Of a stretch of 13,564 bases of DNA, positions 1 through 8,205 are shown one piece after another. The translations under genes were made by a program, and so were the position numbers. This stretch comes from Armatimonadota bacterium (GTDB taxonomy: Bacteria; Armatimonadota; Zipacnadia; Zipacnadales; UBA11051), in assembly GCA_003542955.1 (NCBI GenBank), contig DPJP01000136.1, positions 2,644-16,207 on the forward strand. The letters are read 5' to 3'. Within the stretch, counting starts at the first letter, position 1, and each line of letters opens with the position of its first letter. The notes beneath the pieces were generated by a model, which ran no database searches, was not told where the DNA came from, and saw only the letters and a list, made by a program, of their open reading frames with translations.

Positions 1-511
1 TGAGCGGGGAGAGTACCGCAAAGCCCGCCTTGAGCGCTTCGACGGCGTACGAGTGGTAGAGTCCCGCGTCATCATCGAAGCCGAAGGTCTTCTCAGGCGA
101 GCTGCCGATGCCATGCTGGCAGATGATGAACGGGTAGGGTGGCTGACCACGCCGCGGGATACCGAGGACCGCGCGCGCGCGCAGGCTGCCGAGGTGGTCG
201 ATGGTTACCCACTCGGCGGCGAAATCGTCAGTCTCGGCAAATGGCTCGATGACGGGGTTCATCTCCTCGGCAGGTGGACCGAACTTCCCCATCGTCTGGT
301 GCCAGCGTTGGCGATTCGCCTCGACAGACACGAGGTACGCCTGTTGCGACGAGTAGTCATGGCGCCAGTAGCGCGTGCGTCGCTGCTGGTAGGCCATATT
401 GAGTTCGCGCAGGTAGTCTTCTGTCTCGCGGCGGAGCAGGTCCTGGCGGTCACGGATACCCCGCTGCACGAGCCCTTTGGGCGCCTGGAAGACGTCATCG
501 TAGAAGGTCAT
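1..511 (-). CDS. alpha/beta hydrolase, dienelactone hydrolase/acetyl esterase type (3' part outside window)
   Basis: The minus strand stays open from an ATG at 511 to the window edge, giving 170 residues of a longer protein. Residues 1-75 are a charged helical lead-in with a YWRHDYSS segment, as seen in cytoplasmic alpha/beta hydrolases related to acetyl xylan esterases. The first beta strand then runs into PFIICQHGIG (residues 127-136), where H133-G134 is the usual oxyanion-hole HG motif before the nucleophile. Next comes a helix and AGFAVLSPL, a typical strand. The nucleophile Ser and catalytic Asp/His lie off the left edge, so activity cannot be judged. There is no signal peptide, so it is probably cytoplasmic. 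An in-frame GTG at 520 is an alternative start; neither start has a strong ribosome-binding site. It lies downstream of the heparinase-like gene on the same strand, which suggests de-esterification of an imported sugar, an inference from context. Confidence 0.85.
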   Translation of the reverse strand, partial: MTFYDDVFQAPKGLVQRGIRDRQDLLRRETEDYLRELNMAYQQRRTRYWRHDYSSQQAYLVSVEANRQRWHQTMGKFGPPAEEMNPVIEPFAETDDFAAEWVTIDHLGSLRARAVLGIPRRGQPPYPFIICQHGIGSSPEKTFGFDDDAGLYHSYAVEALKAGFAVLSPL

Positions 512-604
512 GGCTATCACGCTGCCTGGTTGTGGGTATTGGTGCGGTGAGTGGCTACAGTGTTCGGGGGGCGGGGCACAAAGACCTTCCGGAATCCCCG
601 GCCG

Positions 605-644
605 GGGTGCAGCACGGCCGAGCCCGCGCGGCCGGTCTGCACCC
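605..644 (-). terminator. GC-rich hairpin after the heparinase-like gene, possible terminator
   Basis: GGGTGCAG at 605-612 pairs with CTGCACCC at 637-644. After a 2x2 internal loop, CGGCCG at 615-620 pairs with CGGCCG at 629-634, leaving an 8-base loop. That makes 14 pairs in total, starting 36 bases past the TGA at 681-683 on the minus strand. No T-run follows on the minus strand, so it is not a classical intrinsic terminator. It could still pause transcription or protect an mRNA 3' end. Confidence 0.35.
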
Positions 645-680
645 ATCGGCGCGGCCGAAAAGCCGTGACGGAAGGCGCTG

Positions 681-3600
681 TCAGCGAGCCGTCCACCGGA
701 CGTTATGTGTTGCCCCGCCGATGGTGAGCGTAAGGTCGTCGGTGGCCGTCACGTGCGGCTGCCCGGCATCATCCACGCTCACAGCCGCCCAGTTGCGGAT
801 GATGAAGTCGTCGCCGGCCTGCACGTCGGCGTAGTGCAGCACATCGCCCGCGGAGATGCCCGTGCCGTCGGCCACCTCGATGACGAACGGTTGGGCATGC
901 TCGGTGGAGACGACGTGAGTGACCGGCCGGTACTCGGCTGAGACCAGCAGCTTGCCATCGAAGAAGCGGGGGTTGCCCGCGCGTCCGCGCGCATAGTCGT
1001 GGGGTACCATGCTTGTGACGGGCGTTGAGCCGTGCGGGTCCTCCTCGACCACCGCTTTCCCGAGGATCGTCTTCTGGGGGCCGAGGTCGATGACGGACAG
1101 GCCGCCCTCGCTTCGCACGTCATGGATGGTATACGCGGTGTTGCGTGCGTAGGCAGGGCCGCTGAAGACAATCGTCTGGTACCGCAGCCGGCCATCCACG
1201 GGCAGATCGGCATCCACGTGGATACGGTTATGCTCGTAGTCAACACGCACCACTTTCCCTGTGCGGTCCCCGCCCGCAAGGGTGCACTCGAAGCCGGGGG
1301 CTTTCAGTGACCTGCCGACTACGTGAGCGGCAAGGACGTTCCCGCCGCGACTACGGACATGTCCGAGAGTTCCGTCCAGCGCGAGGTCATCACAGGTCTG
1401 TGTACCGTTCCCCAGGGAGTAGATGAACTTATCGGCGATGCCTGAGATATGGTCGACGCGTACCCCTGTGACACCCTCGGGGGCGGGCAGCGACGTGACG
1501 GCCTCGATGAAAGGCCGCAGTGGGGCCTCGACGCCGGCCCGCGCGGGGTCGGGTGCGGCACCCGGTCCGTAGGGCTCCATGGCTGCAACGAACCGACTTC
1601 GCAGACCGTCTCCATCGCTGCTGCGGCGGGCAATGGCATAGCGCGCGTTCGGCAGATGCGGGTATATGCCCGGTGCCCAGGCGGTGATAACCTCCGTACC
1701 CGGCTGTGCCGCGACCGAGACACGGAGGTGGTCACCCTCCGTCGGCAGCGTCCAGTCCACCTGCCAGCCCGCATCGGTTCGTGCGCGGGCCGGGCGCATC
1801 AGGAAGCCGAGGCCGTTGCCCGGCGGCGGGTTCCAGTAGGGCCGGCGCGTGCCTCCGAGCAGGAAGCCGTCCCTGCCCACATGCTCTCCCCAGTCAATGT
1901 CCGCTCCGGCAAGCGAGCCGGGCGCCGGGGGCGACAACTGCACGCCGGTCAACTCGGCACTCTCAGACAGCGCGTGGAGTATGTAGTCATGCTGTTGTCC
2001 TCCATGGACGGTGAAGATATCGAGCAGGTAGCTGCCGGGCCCGTCACCGACAAGCGCGACCATGCGGCGGTACAGGTCCACGCCTTCGGATGCGTAGCAG
2101 CCGTTGACATCCATATCCATCGCCTGCAGCCCCGGCATGCCGAGGCACAGATGCAGGCTGCCGCCGGTCTGGTCTTCGGCGGAGGGGCGCTGCGGCTTCT
2201 CATTCACCATGACCAGTTGATGCGAGGCAGTCTGACGCCCCCAGCCAACCTGGGTGTTGGTGGCCCCGTTGCCGTAGCCGAGGTCATAAGTGAGTTCATA
2301 TCCGAGCGCGAAGTAGCTCAGGTTCAGGTCGTCGAGGTGGCCGTGGTTGAGGGTAGGGCCGTAGCGGACCATCGCCGCCTGGGCATAGGGTCCCGCGGGA
2401 GTGCGCAGGAAGGCCATGCCCTTCTGGCCCATCACGATGGTGTTGGTGATCGCGCGGGTCAGGTACTCCGCCGGCGCGCGCCCCGTGAGCTCCACCCCTT
2501 CAGCGTGGAAGAGCATCCACCCATGCTCCCCGTCGCGCGCGCGGAGTGCTTCCACGTCACCGGCGGCCAGGAACTGCAGAAGCTCCCCGAACTCGACCTT
2601 GACCCGTGGGTCCGACGCCCCGGCGTATACCCGCTCGGCGAGGCGGTAGTCGGTGGTGTCGTAGTAGCGCTCCGGAGGCGCCACGCGGGCGACATCGGGG
2701 GCCGAGTCACCATAGCGAGGCCAATGCCCCACACAGTCGACGGACAACTGGGGGAGCACGTAGAAGGCGCGGAAGCGTGAATCGTCGTAGAGGTTCAGGC
2801 CCTGCGGGTAGCGATCGCTGCGGTAGTTTGCCAGGGGATCGGCGAACGTCAGGTACAGGCGGCGTGTCGAGTTGCTGTAGGAGTGGGAGGTCTCGAAGTA
2901 GTGCCCGTCGCGGTCCACGTTGTTTGCCAGCATCGAGTGGATGCCGTACGGCCCGTCGACGGCCCAATCCACGTAGGCCTCGATGCCCAGGAGGCAGCCA
3001 ACCGCCAGAGCGCCGCGAATGTAATCCGCCGCACCGTTGTGGAGCGGCCCGCTGAGTGACTGGACGTAGCAGTACCAGGCCCCGTTCTTCATCAGGTTCG
3101 TGTTGATGTTCTCGCGCCGCGTGAGGCCCTCGACGAAGGAGGGCGCATCCAGGGCAGGACTTTCGTACATCCGGTCATAGGCATCAACCAGCGGAGCGAG
3201 CACCCTGGCAGTCTGGTACTGCGGGCGATTAAGCCGCCCGGACACTCCTTCACCCGAACGGCCGGCATAGTCCCACGAGCCCTTGTCGCAGGAGGGGTAG
3301 ATTTCGGCGATGGCGTCGAGCAACAGGGCGGCGGTCTCGGCGTACTTGTCGTCGCCGGTCAATGAGTAGGCTGTGCCGAGAGTGCCGATCCATCTCTGGT
3401 AGCTCTCGACGGCGAACGCGTTATATGTCCCGACAAAGTAGGTCACACGCCCCTCGGCATCCACATAGCCGGAGCCGTCGTCCGGGTATTGTTCGTTGGG
3501 GAAGATGTGTCCCTCAGGGCCCTGGCACTTGATCGTGCCGGGGCGATCGAAGCTGCATACTCCCGTGCCCAGCCCCCAGGTCCCGATAACCCCGCCACAA

Positions 3601-4370
3601 GTAGGGCAGCGCCCCGGCCCATAGGCGAAAACGGCGCCCTTCCCCGGACGATTGGCACGTATCCACTCGGCGTCACGGGTGCAGATCTCATCGGCCTGCG
3701 TGACGATCTCGTTGGCGACCTGGCGGGCCCACGGGTAGCGGTCGATGTTCCCGTGAGCGCGTGCTACGTGCGCGGGTGTGATGAACACGCAGGGGTGGGA
3801 CTCGCGGCCGGTCTCGGTCAAGTCGGGATTCGCCCAGAGCTGCCGCGGCGCAACGCGGAGCTTCACCAGGCCCTGCGGGTCGGAGAAGGCCAGCAGCGCA
3901 TTCAGACCCCAGTAGGTCCGCTGCTCCCACGGCTCGACGAGCGTGAGCCTGAACCACTCGGCCTGTTGCTCGGGGAAGCGGATCAGGAACATCCCGCCAC
4001 GGTCATCCAACTCATGCGTCGCCTCGTGGCCGGTGGAGAACTCAATCCGGAGTGTCTTCACAGTCATGTAGAGCCTGGGCTGATCGGTGACAATCAGCGC
4101 GATGGTGTCAAGTGTGGTCGGTTGCGCAAACTTGACGCTGATCGAGGGCGTGGCGTCTTTGCCGCCCGCGGCCCAGCGCGTCGCCGCATCGCCATCGAGG
4201 ATATTGCCGACCGAGTACTTCTCCCCCGCCGACGATGAGGCCTCGACCTGCGCGCCGGCGACCAGGTCTTCTGCCGGGTCGAAAGTGAGGACGCGACCGA
4301 GGTCCGCACGGGCGAGTGTCAGACCCGAAATCAGAGCCGTGCACAGCGTGACACGGGATATGAGCATCAT
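681..4370 (-). CDS. secreted heparinase II/III-family polysaccharide lyase with N-terminal discoidin-like domain
   Basis: This 1229-residue protein probably cleaves uronic-acid-containing polysaccharides by beta-elimination outside the cytoplasm. Residues 1-22 form a Sec signal peptide ending ARA before D23. Residues about 27-165 resemble an F5/8 type C (discoidin) sugar-binding domain (GNILDGDAATRW). An alpha-helical toroid follows (about 190-600), with C255, C258, C272 and C282 clustered near its start and candidate catalytic residues in HNG (444-446) and HYFETSHSY (490-498). The beta-sandwich part has HGHLDD (676-681), D696 and H717, matching the His/Asp/His metal site pattern known in heparinase II. 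About 300 further residues are beta-rich and unassigned. The start chosen is the ATG at 4370, preceded by AGGGGG nine bases upstream and followed directly by the signal peptide; upstream in-frame codons lack both. The family is clear, the substrate unknown. Confidence 0.87.
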   Translation of the reverse strand: MMLISRVTLCTALISGLTLARADLGRVLTFDPAEDLVAGAQVEASSSAGEKYSVGNILDGDAATRWAAGGKDATPSISVKFAQPTTLDTIALIVTDQPRLYMTVKTLRIEFSTGHEATHELDDRGGMFLIRFPEQQAEWFRLTLVEPWEQRTYWGLNALLAFSDPQGLVKLRVAPRQLWANPDLTETGRESHPCVFITPAHVARAHGNIDRYPWARQVANEIVTQADEICTRDAEWIRANRPGKGAVFAYGPGRCPTCGGVIGTWGLGTGVCSFDRPGTIKCQGPEGHIFPNEQYPDDGSGYVDAEGRVTYFVGTYNAFAVESYQRWIGTLGTAYSLTGDDKYAETAALLLDAIAEIYPSCDKGSWDYAGRSGEGVSGRLNRPQYQTARVLAPLVDAYDRMYESPALDAPSFVEGLTRRENINTNLMKNGAWYCYVQSLSGPLHNGAADYIRGALAVGCLLGIEAYVDWAVDGPYGIHSMLANNVDRDGHYFETSHSYSNSTRRLYLTFADPLANYRSDRYPQGLNLYDDSRFRAFYVLPQLSVDCVGHWPRYGDSAPDVARVAPPERYYDTTDYRLAERVYAGASDPRVKVEFGELLQFLAAGDVEALRARDGEHGWMLFHAEGVELTGRAPAEYLTRAITNTIVMGQKGMAFLRTPAGPYAQAAMVRYGPTLNHGHLDDLNLSYFALGYELTYDLGYGNGATNTQVGWGRQTASHQLVMVNEKPQRPSAEDQTGGSLHLCLGMPGLQAMDMDVNGCYASEGVDLYRRMVALVGDGPGSYLLDIFTVHGGQQHDYILHALSESAELTGVQLSPPAPGSLAGADIDWGEHVGRDGFLLGGTRRPYWNPPPGNGLGFLMRPARARTDAGWQVDWTLPTEGDHLRVSVAAQPGTEVITAWAPGIYPHLPNARYAIARRSSDGDGLRSRFVAAMEPYGPGAAPDPARAGVEAPLRPFIEAVTSLPAPEGVTGVRVDHISGIADKFIYSLGNGTQTCDDLALDGTLGHVRSRGGNVLAAHVVGRSLKAPGFECTLAGGDRTGKVVRVDYEHNRIHVDADLPVDGRLRYQTIVFSGPAYARNTAYTIHDVRSEGGLSVIDLGPQKTILGKAVVEEDPHGSTPVTSMVPHDYARGRAGNPRFFDGKLLVSAEYRPVTHVVSTEHAQPFVIEVADGTGISAGDVLHYADVQAGDDFIIRNWAAVSVDDAGQPHVTATDDLTLTIGGATHNVRWTAR

Positions 4371-4379
4371 GGGCAACAG

Positions 4380-4385
4380 CCCCCT
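4380..4385 (-). promoter_or_regulatory. ribosome-binding site fixing the heparinase-like start
   Basis: AGGGGG on the minus strand sits nine bases before the ATG at 4370. Together with the signal peptide that follows, it decides against the in-frame GTG at 4505, which would put 45 non-signal residues in front. Confidence 0.7.
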
Positions 4386-4397
4386 GATCGAATCGCT

Positions 4398-4425
4398 GGG
4401 CACCCACCCCGGGGCACCCTTCACA
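4398..4425 (-). promoter_or_regulatory. leader element TGTGAAGGGTGCC with repeated GGGTGCCC
   Basis: In the leader of the heparinase-like gene, minus-strand TGTGAAGGGTGCC (4425 to 4413) differs by one base from TGTTAAGGGTGCC before the lyase-propeller gene (12304 to 12292). GGGTGCCC occurs twice in this leader, at 4412-4419 and 4398-4405, spaced 14 bases apart. The AAGGG lies 46 bases before the ATG, too far to be its ribosome-binding site. A regulator site or a promoter part is possible; neither is shown. Confidence 0.35.
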
Positions 4426-4475
4426 GAGGTACCTTCGCCCGCTCGCAGGCCGATACCTGTCTGAGACCGGCGCTG

Positions 4476-4533
4476 CCGCGGGGGCGCGGCCCAGGGCGGT
4501 GGCACGCTTCCCCGGCACGGAGTGACCCCGCGG
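4476..4533 (-). terminator. weak inverted repeat after the lipoprotein gene
   Basis: CCGCGGGG at 4476-4483 is the inverse of CCCCGCGG at 4526-4533, just past the lipoprotein stop codon (TAG at 4535-4537, minus strand). The 42-base loop is long, and no T-run follows. In such GC-rich sequence an 8-base repeat can be chance. A terminator role is only a suggestion. Confidence 0.2.
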
Positions 4534-4534
4534 G

Positions 4535-5824
4535 CTATCGCACGGACCAGCAGTGAACGAGCGACTTGTCGCCGTCGGCCAGCGGCTCGAAGAGGTACAA
4601 GCGTCCGTTGGCGCGGTCAAAGCACATCGCGCGCACATGGTACTTCTGCTGCGGGCCGGTGACCTGGTACAGGTGCTGGTCAATGTCGAGCGTCGCGTAG
4701 GGCTGCGGCTCCCATGGCTGCATGGCGCCCCGCGCAACCGCCGCGAGGTCGTCGGGGTCATAGAAGAGCATGCGGCCGGCGAAGCCGGTACTCCACCAGC
4801 CGCGCTGGTTCAGCGGGTCGTCCGGGTAGGGCTCCTCCCACACGCTTCCATCAGGGAGGCCGTACCAGCAGTCGCCGGTACCCTTGGTGCCGACGAAGAT
4901 GACGGCCGACTTCTCCGCGGTGGTCACCCATGCCCCTCCGGTCCACTCGTCGGCGTGGTGGTAGTTGTGCATGGTGTGGTACGGCGGCTCATCCGTGGCG
5001 GTGCTGGAGTAGAGCAGCAGCGGAGTGGCGTTGAGCACCGCGTTGTTGGCCGGCGGGTTGCCGTGGTTCCAGGGCCCAATGGCAAACAGGGCGGGGCCCT
5101 GGCCGCTCCAGCCGCCGTCGCGGAAGCGGCCGGTGGCAAGGCGAAGGCCGGGGGTATACCTGGCCGCCCAGGAGGCCGGAATCTCGAACATATAGTCATT
5201 CACGCTGTAGAGCGAATGATCGCCGACCCACCAGGCGCCACGCGACCCGGTGAGGTCAGGCTCGCACCACATGTGCGTGGCGGTGTGCTGGGCTCCATCA
5301 TGGAAATGCGCTCCCCAGCACAGATAGAGCTTCCCGGAGGCCTGGGAGCCCTGCCTGGGGAGGTACTCCATGCCGACGCGGACGATCTCCTGGAACTCGT
5401 TGAGGCTGCCGACTCCCGCCCGGACGTCGGTGAAGGGCCGGAGCGTCTGGGCGGTGGGAAGCTCGTTGAGGCTCTTCCCGGCGGAGTTGACCGGCGCCGG
5501 AATACTGAACTCGGATACCATCATCGCCCAGTCATGGCCGACACCGAAGATGGAGCCGGGATAGCCGTCGGCGGGCCCGTCCGGATCGCCGTCGGGGTAG
5601 TACGCCATCGCCTCCCCGGCCCACTCCCAGGTGGATGCGCCGGCATCGTCAGGCAGGCGGAAGGCCCCCTCGTAGACGAGGTCGGCCGGAGCCAGCCGAG
5701 CGGCGGGCACGGGTCCGTTGTCTCCACCATCCGGCGGATGAACCACGATCTGCGAGGCACAACCAGCAACCACCGTTAGAAGGCAGGCAAGCGTGACGAG
5801 CACTGCAGATGACTGCGCAGGCAT
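4535..5824 (-). CDS. lipoprotein of unrecognised family, probably surface-exposed and beta-rich
   Basis: This 429-residue protein begins with a lipoprotein signal peptide: hydrophobic residues 7-19, then lipobox VAGC with the modified Cys at position 22. A short Asp/Pro-rich linker (about 29-47) leads into a single mature domain beginning LVYEGAFRLP (49-58). It contains FGVGHDW (93-99), many Trp, Tyr and His residues, and repeated short strand-turn patterns that would suit a beta-propeller or beta-sandwich. I do not recognise catalytic residues and do not assign a function. The ATG at 5824 was chosen because it starts the signal peptide directly and has AAGGGG nine bases upstream; an in-frame GTG at 5857 adds 11 residues of little sense. 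It lies 164 bases upstream of the heparinase-like gene on the same strand, so binding or processing of the same glycan is plausible. The CDS is certain; the role is open. Confidence 0.85.
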   Translation of the reverse strand: MPAQSSAVLVTLACLLTVVAGCASQIVVHPPDGGDNGPVPAARLAPADLVYEGAFRLPDDAGASTWEWAGEAMAYYPDGDPDGPADGYPGSIFGVGHDWAMMVSEFSIPAPVNSAGKSLNELPTAQTLRPFTDVRAGVGSLNEFQEIVRVGMEYLPRQGSQASGKLYLCWGAHFHDGAQHTATHMWCEPDLTGSRGAWWVGDHSLYSVNDYMFEIPASWAARYTPGLRLATGRFRDGGWSGQGPALFAIGPWNHGNPPANNAVLNATPLLLYSSTATDEPPYHTMHNYHHADEWTGGAWVTTAEKSAVIFVGTKGTGDCWYGLPDGSVWEEPYPDDPLNQRGWWSTGFAGRMLFYDPDDLAAVARGAMQPWEPQPYATLDIDQHLYQVTGPQQKYHVRAMCFDRANGRLYLFEPLADGDKSLVHCWSVR

Positions 5825-5833
5825 GGACCCTAT

Positions 5834-5884
5834 CCCCTTCACACGGGGGCTCCGCACCGCGGCAGGCCGGGGGGGCCCCCGTGT
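5834..5884 (-). promoter_or_regulatory. leader hairpin and 16-base element before the lipoprotein gene
   Basis: ACACGGGGGC at 5841-5850 is the exact inverse of GCCCCCGTGT at 5875-5884, giving a 10-pair stem with a 24-base GC-rich loop. On the minus strand the stem ends 16 bases before the ATG at 5824, right next to the ribosome-binding site AAGGGG (5834-5839). The downstream arm plus the following bases, GCCCCCGTGTGAAGGG (5850 to 5835), recurs with one mismatch before the lyase-propeller gene. The structure could control translation, or the arms could be an operator in this divergent gap. Confidence 0.45.
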
Positions 5885-5960
5885 TGAAATAGGCCGGTAC
5901 CAGGATTCTGCGTTTACCGCGGCTACTGTCTATGGTGGACCGTGAAGGTGCTGATAAAAC

Positions 5961-8162
5961 ATGATACGGCGAAGACTGCTCCACTCCGCTGTGCTCTGCA
6001 TCGCGGTACTGGTCACCCTCGCGGGGCCGTTGGCGCTCACGATGGCCGACAACACGGTCGTGAAGACGCTCGTGACGCACACGTTCGATGCGCAACCGGC
6101 GGCGGGGACGGACGGCAACCCGTTTGCGAGCATCGAACTGCGTCGCCCCGCGCGCGGCTGGGTGCACCTGCGGCTCGACGCCACCGTTGGCGAGGGGCAG
6201 GCCGTGGCGGTGACCGTGGACGATGCGCCGCGCGAGCAGGCGGTCCTGAGCGGCGCCGGTGAGACGATGCGGCATGTCGAGGCCGGTCCGCACACCCTTC
6301 GCGTGTGGGTCGATGGGACGCCGGTGCTGCGGCAGCTCACGGTGCGCTCGGCGCCGGAGATCATGGTGTACATGTTCGAGGCGCTCCAGACCCCCACGCC
6401 AGAGATGTGGTATATCCATCCCTGGGAGTTCTTCGAGCAGTCAATGCTCGACAACTGCAACATGATCGTGAGCCCCTACAATGACGCCTACCGGCCGTAC
6501 GCGGAGATGTGGCGGGCGCGGGGCGGCAAGTGGGTTGGCAACCAGGGGATGGCGACTCTGCGGAAAGCGGAGACGGATGCCGTCGAGTACTGGACGGGGC
6601 TGCTGGGCAACCCGGTCTTCGACGGGGTCATCCATGACGAACTGCTTGCCACAGATGTGCCGCACTACGCGCGCTATGCGGATGCACTCAACCGGCTGGC
6701 GGATGTCCCCGTCGCGGGGGAGAAGACGGTCTACTTCTACGGCGGTACGCGCATCATCCCGGATCTGGCGAACACCAGGTACTTTCTGCTCGATGAGACT
6801 CAGGCTTCTGAGGGCAGCACGTCTTTGCGCTGCATCCCGTTCGCCGACGAGGCCCTCACAATCCGCCAGTACGAACTCAAGCTCGAGCCGGGCAAGGCCT
6901 ATACACTGTCGGCGCACTTCCGCACGCGGGGCGTCAAGACCGGCACATACACCGGCATCTTCATCATCAATGACGGCTGGTATTCAACCAACAACTCGAT
7001 GCTTCGGCCCCCCAATGGCGATACCGAGTGGCAGCGCTACACGAAGACCTTCTCGCCCGACGCCTCGCGGAACGGGCTGTACCAGTTGGTTATCTGTCCG
7101 CCCGATGAGGGCGAGTTGTGGATAGACTGCGTGCAACTCGAGGAGGGCGCCGCCGCTACTGACTTCACCGCGACGGACCCACGGAACATGCTCGGCAACC
7201 CAAGCTTCGAGGCGGGCTACGAGGGCTGGATGGACAACCTGACGCAATTGCGCCCGTTCGTCGACGCCGTCCTCGAGCATGACCACTGGTTCGCGCCTGA
7301 GTTCTACCGGAATGAGGCCGCAACCGAAGAGCAGGCGCGCGAGGGTATCAGAAAGCAGCTGACAAACGTTGTCGCCCAGTGGGCTGCCTACCGTGAAGAC
7401 GTGATGGAGCATGTCATGATCGTCTTCAGCGCCGGCAATGGGTCGATTCGCTACTCCAACGACAGATTCCCTGACGTCAGCTACAAGGTGCTGCTTGACC
7501 TGCAGTTCCATGCGCTCGCCAACGAGCCGGCATTCGAGGGGCTCGGAGGGGTAGGCTTCTGGAGCGGGCACTACATCGACGAAGAACTGATGCGCTTCTA
7601 CGCCGCGCTGTTCCGGCACTACTGCATCGAGGGCAACACGGAGCGCTTCACCGATGATCCGTATCAGATGGACCATCTGGCCAACGGCGGGTTCGAGTCG
7701 GGCACTGACGGCTGGACGCTCTCGCCTGCCGCGGACGGGACGATCGAGGTGGTCGCGGCCGCAGCCATGCCAAAGCCTGAGGTCGGCGAGCGGCGCGGCA
7801 CCTACAGCCCGCTTCCTGAGGGCAAATCCGTCCTGCACACGGTGCGTCGGGGCGAGACGGCCAACAGCATCTCACAGACAATCCGCAACCTGACTCCGGG
7901 GCGGCTCTACTCAGTGAGGGTACACAACACCAGCCCCGAGCAGGATGACACGCCGCTGCCGCTGACCATCGACCTCGGGAATGCGGAGGTGCTGGTTGAC
8001 AGGTCACTTGACCACGTCTGGCAGCGCGGCGAGGTGCACTGGAACTACCACTACCGCGTGTTCAGGGCGACTGCGCCCGAGACTCAGTTGACGATATCCG
8101 ACGGCGCGCCATACGAGGCGTACTGGGACTTCATCGCAGTCGACCCGTACTTCGAGGGGTAG
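5961..8162 (+). CDS. secreted putative glycosidase with barrel-like region and CBM4/9-like modules
   Basis: This 733-residue protein has a signal peptide (hydrophobic 10-26, likely cut after TMA at 29). Residues 33-130 are a beta-sandwich-like lead domain. From 132 the pattern resembles a glycoside hydrolase (beta/alpha) barrel: strand MVYMFEAL (135-142), a stretch around NMIVSPYNDAY (167-177), and DGVIHDEL (221-228), whose D226-E227 end a strand as catalytic acids often do. Residues about 273-405 look instead like a CBM4/9 galactose-binding domain (GSTSLRC, LEPGKAYTLSAHFRTRG). Barrel-like strands and helices return at about 425-560 (HVMIVFSAGNG, GGVGFWSGHY). Residues 572-733 (ANGGFESGTDGW) form a second CBM4/9-like domain. 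No known glycosidase family is recognised. The start has only a weak GAAGG 12 bases upstream but begins the signal peptide. It is transcribed away from the lipoprotein gene. Confidence 0.85.
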   Translation: MIRRRLLHSAVLCIAVLVTLAGPLALTMADNTVVKTLVTHTFDAQPAAGTDGNPFASIELRRPARGWVHLRLDATVGEGQAVAVTVDDAPREQAVLSGAGETMRHVEAGPHTLRVWVDGTPVLRQLTVRSAPEIMVYMFEALQTPTPEMWYIHPWEFFEQSMLDNCNMIVSPYNDAYRPYAEMWRARGGKWVGNQGMATLRKAETDAVEYWTGLLGNPVFDGVIHDELLATDVPHYARYADALNRLADVPVAGEKTVYFYGGTRIIPDLANTRYFLLDETQASEGSTSLRCIPFADEALTIRQYELKLEPGKAYTLSAHFRTRGVKTGTYTGIFIINDGWYSTNNSMLRPPNGDTEWQRYTKTFSPDASRNGLYQLVICPPDEGELWIDCVQLEEGAAATDFTATDPRNMLGNPSFEAGYEGWMDNLTQLRPFVDAVLEHDHWFAPEFYRNEAATEEQAREGIRKQLTNVVAQWAAYREDVMEHVMIVFSAGNGSIRYSNDRFPDVSYKVLLDLQFHALANEPAFEGLGGVGFWSGHYIDEELMRFYAALFRHYCIEGNTERFTDDPYQMDHLANGGFESGTDGWTLSPAADGTIEVVAAAAMPKPEVGERRGTYSPLPEGKSVLHTVRRGETANSISQTIRNLTPGRLYSVRVHNTSPEQDDTPLPLTIDLGNAEVLVDRSLDHVWQRGEVHWNYHYRVFRATAPETQLTISDGAPYEAYWDFIAVDPYFEG

Positions 8163-8178
8163 TGCTCGAAGAAGGCGT

Positions 8179-8205
8179 AGGGCTGACTGGGCTCTTCGCA
8201 GCCCT
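8179..8205. terminator. hairpin between convergent genes, possible two-way terminator
   Basis: AGGGCTG at 8179-8185 pairs with CAGCCCT at 8199-8205 around a 13-base loop. It lies 17 bases after the stop of the plus-strand putative glycosidase gene and touches the stop codon of the minus-strand lyase-propeller gene (TGA, 8207-8205). It is the only hairpin I see in the 42-base gap where two convergent transcripts must end. Neither side has a T-run, so the call is tentative. Confidence 0.35.

Noticed and set aside
171..182. GC dinucleotide run, possible slippage or Z-DNA site
   Set aside because: It lies inside the hydrolase gene, encodes an ordinary Leu-Arg-Ala-Arg-Ala stretch in frame, and is only 12 bases long.
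53..550. 165-codon plus-strand frame at the left edge
   Set aside because: The minus strand in the same place encodes a clear alpha/beta hydrolase N-terminal part with the HG motif and stays open to the edge.
1449..2780. 443-codon plus-strand frame antisense to the heparinase-like gene
   Set aside because: Its product has no recognisable motif and it lies wholly inside a well-supported gene; the same GC effect explains it.
4553..5779. 408-codon plus-strand frame antisense to the lipoprotein gene
   Set aside because: The opposite strand has a lipobox signal peptide and a ribosome-binding site; this frame has neither.
5884..5913. TTGAAA as a -35 box for the putative glycosidase gene
   Set aside because: No acceptable -10 hexamer occurs 15-19 bases downstream, so the promoter cannot be supported by sequence alone.
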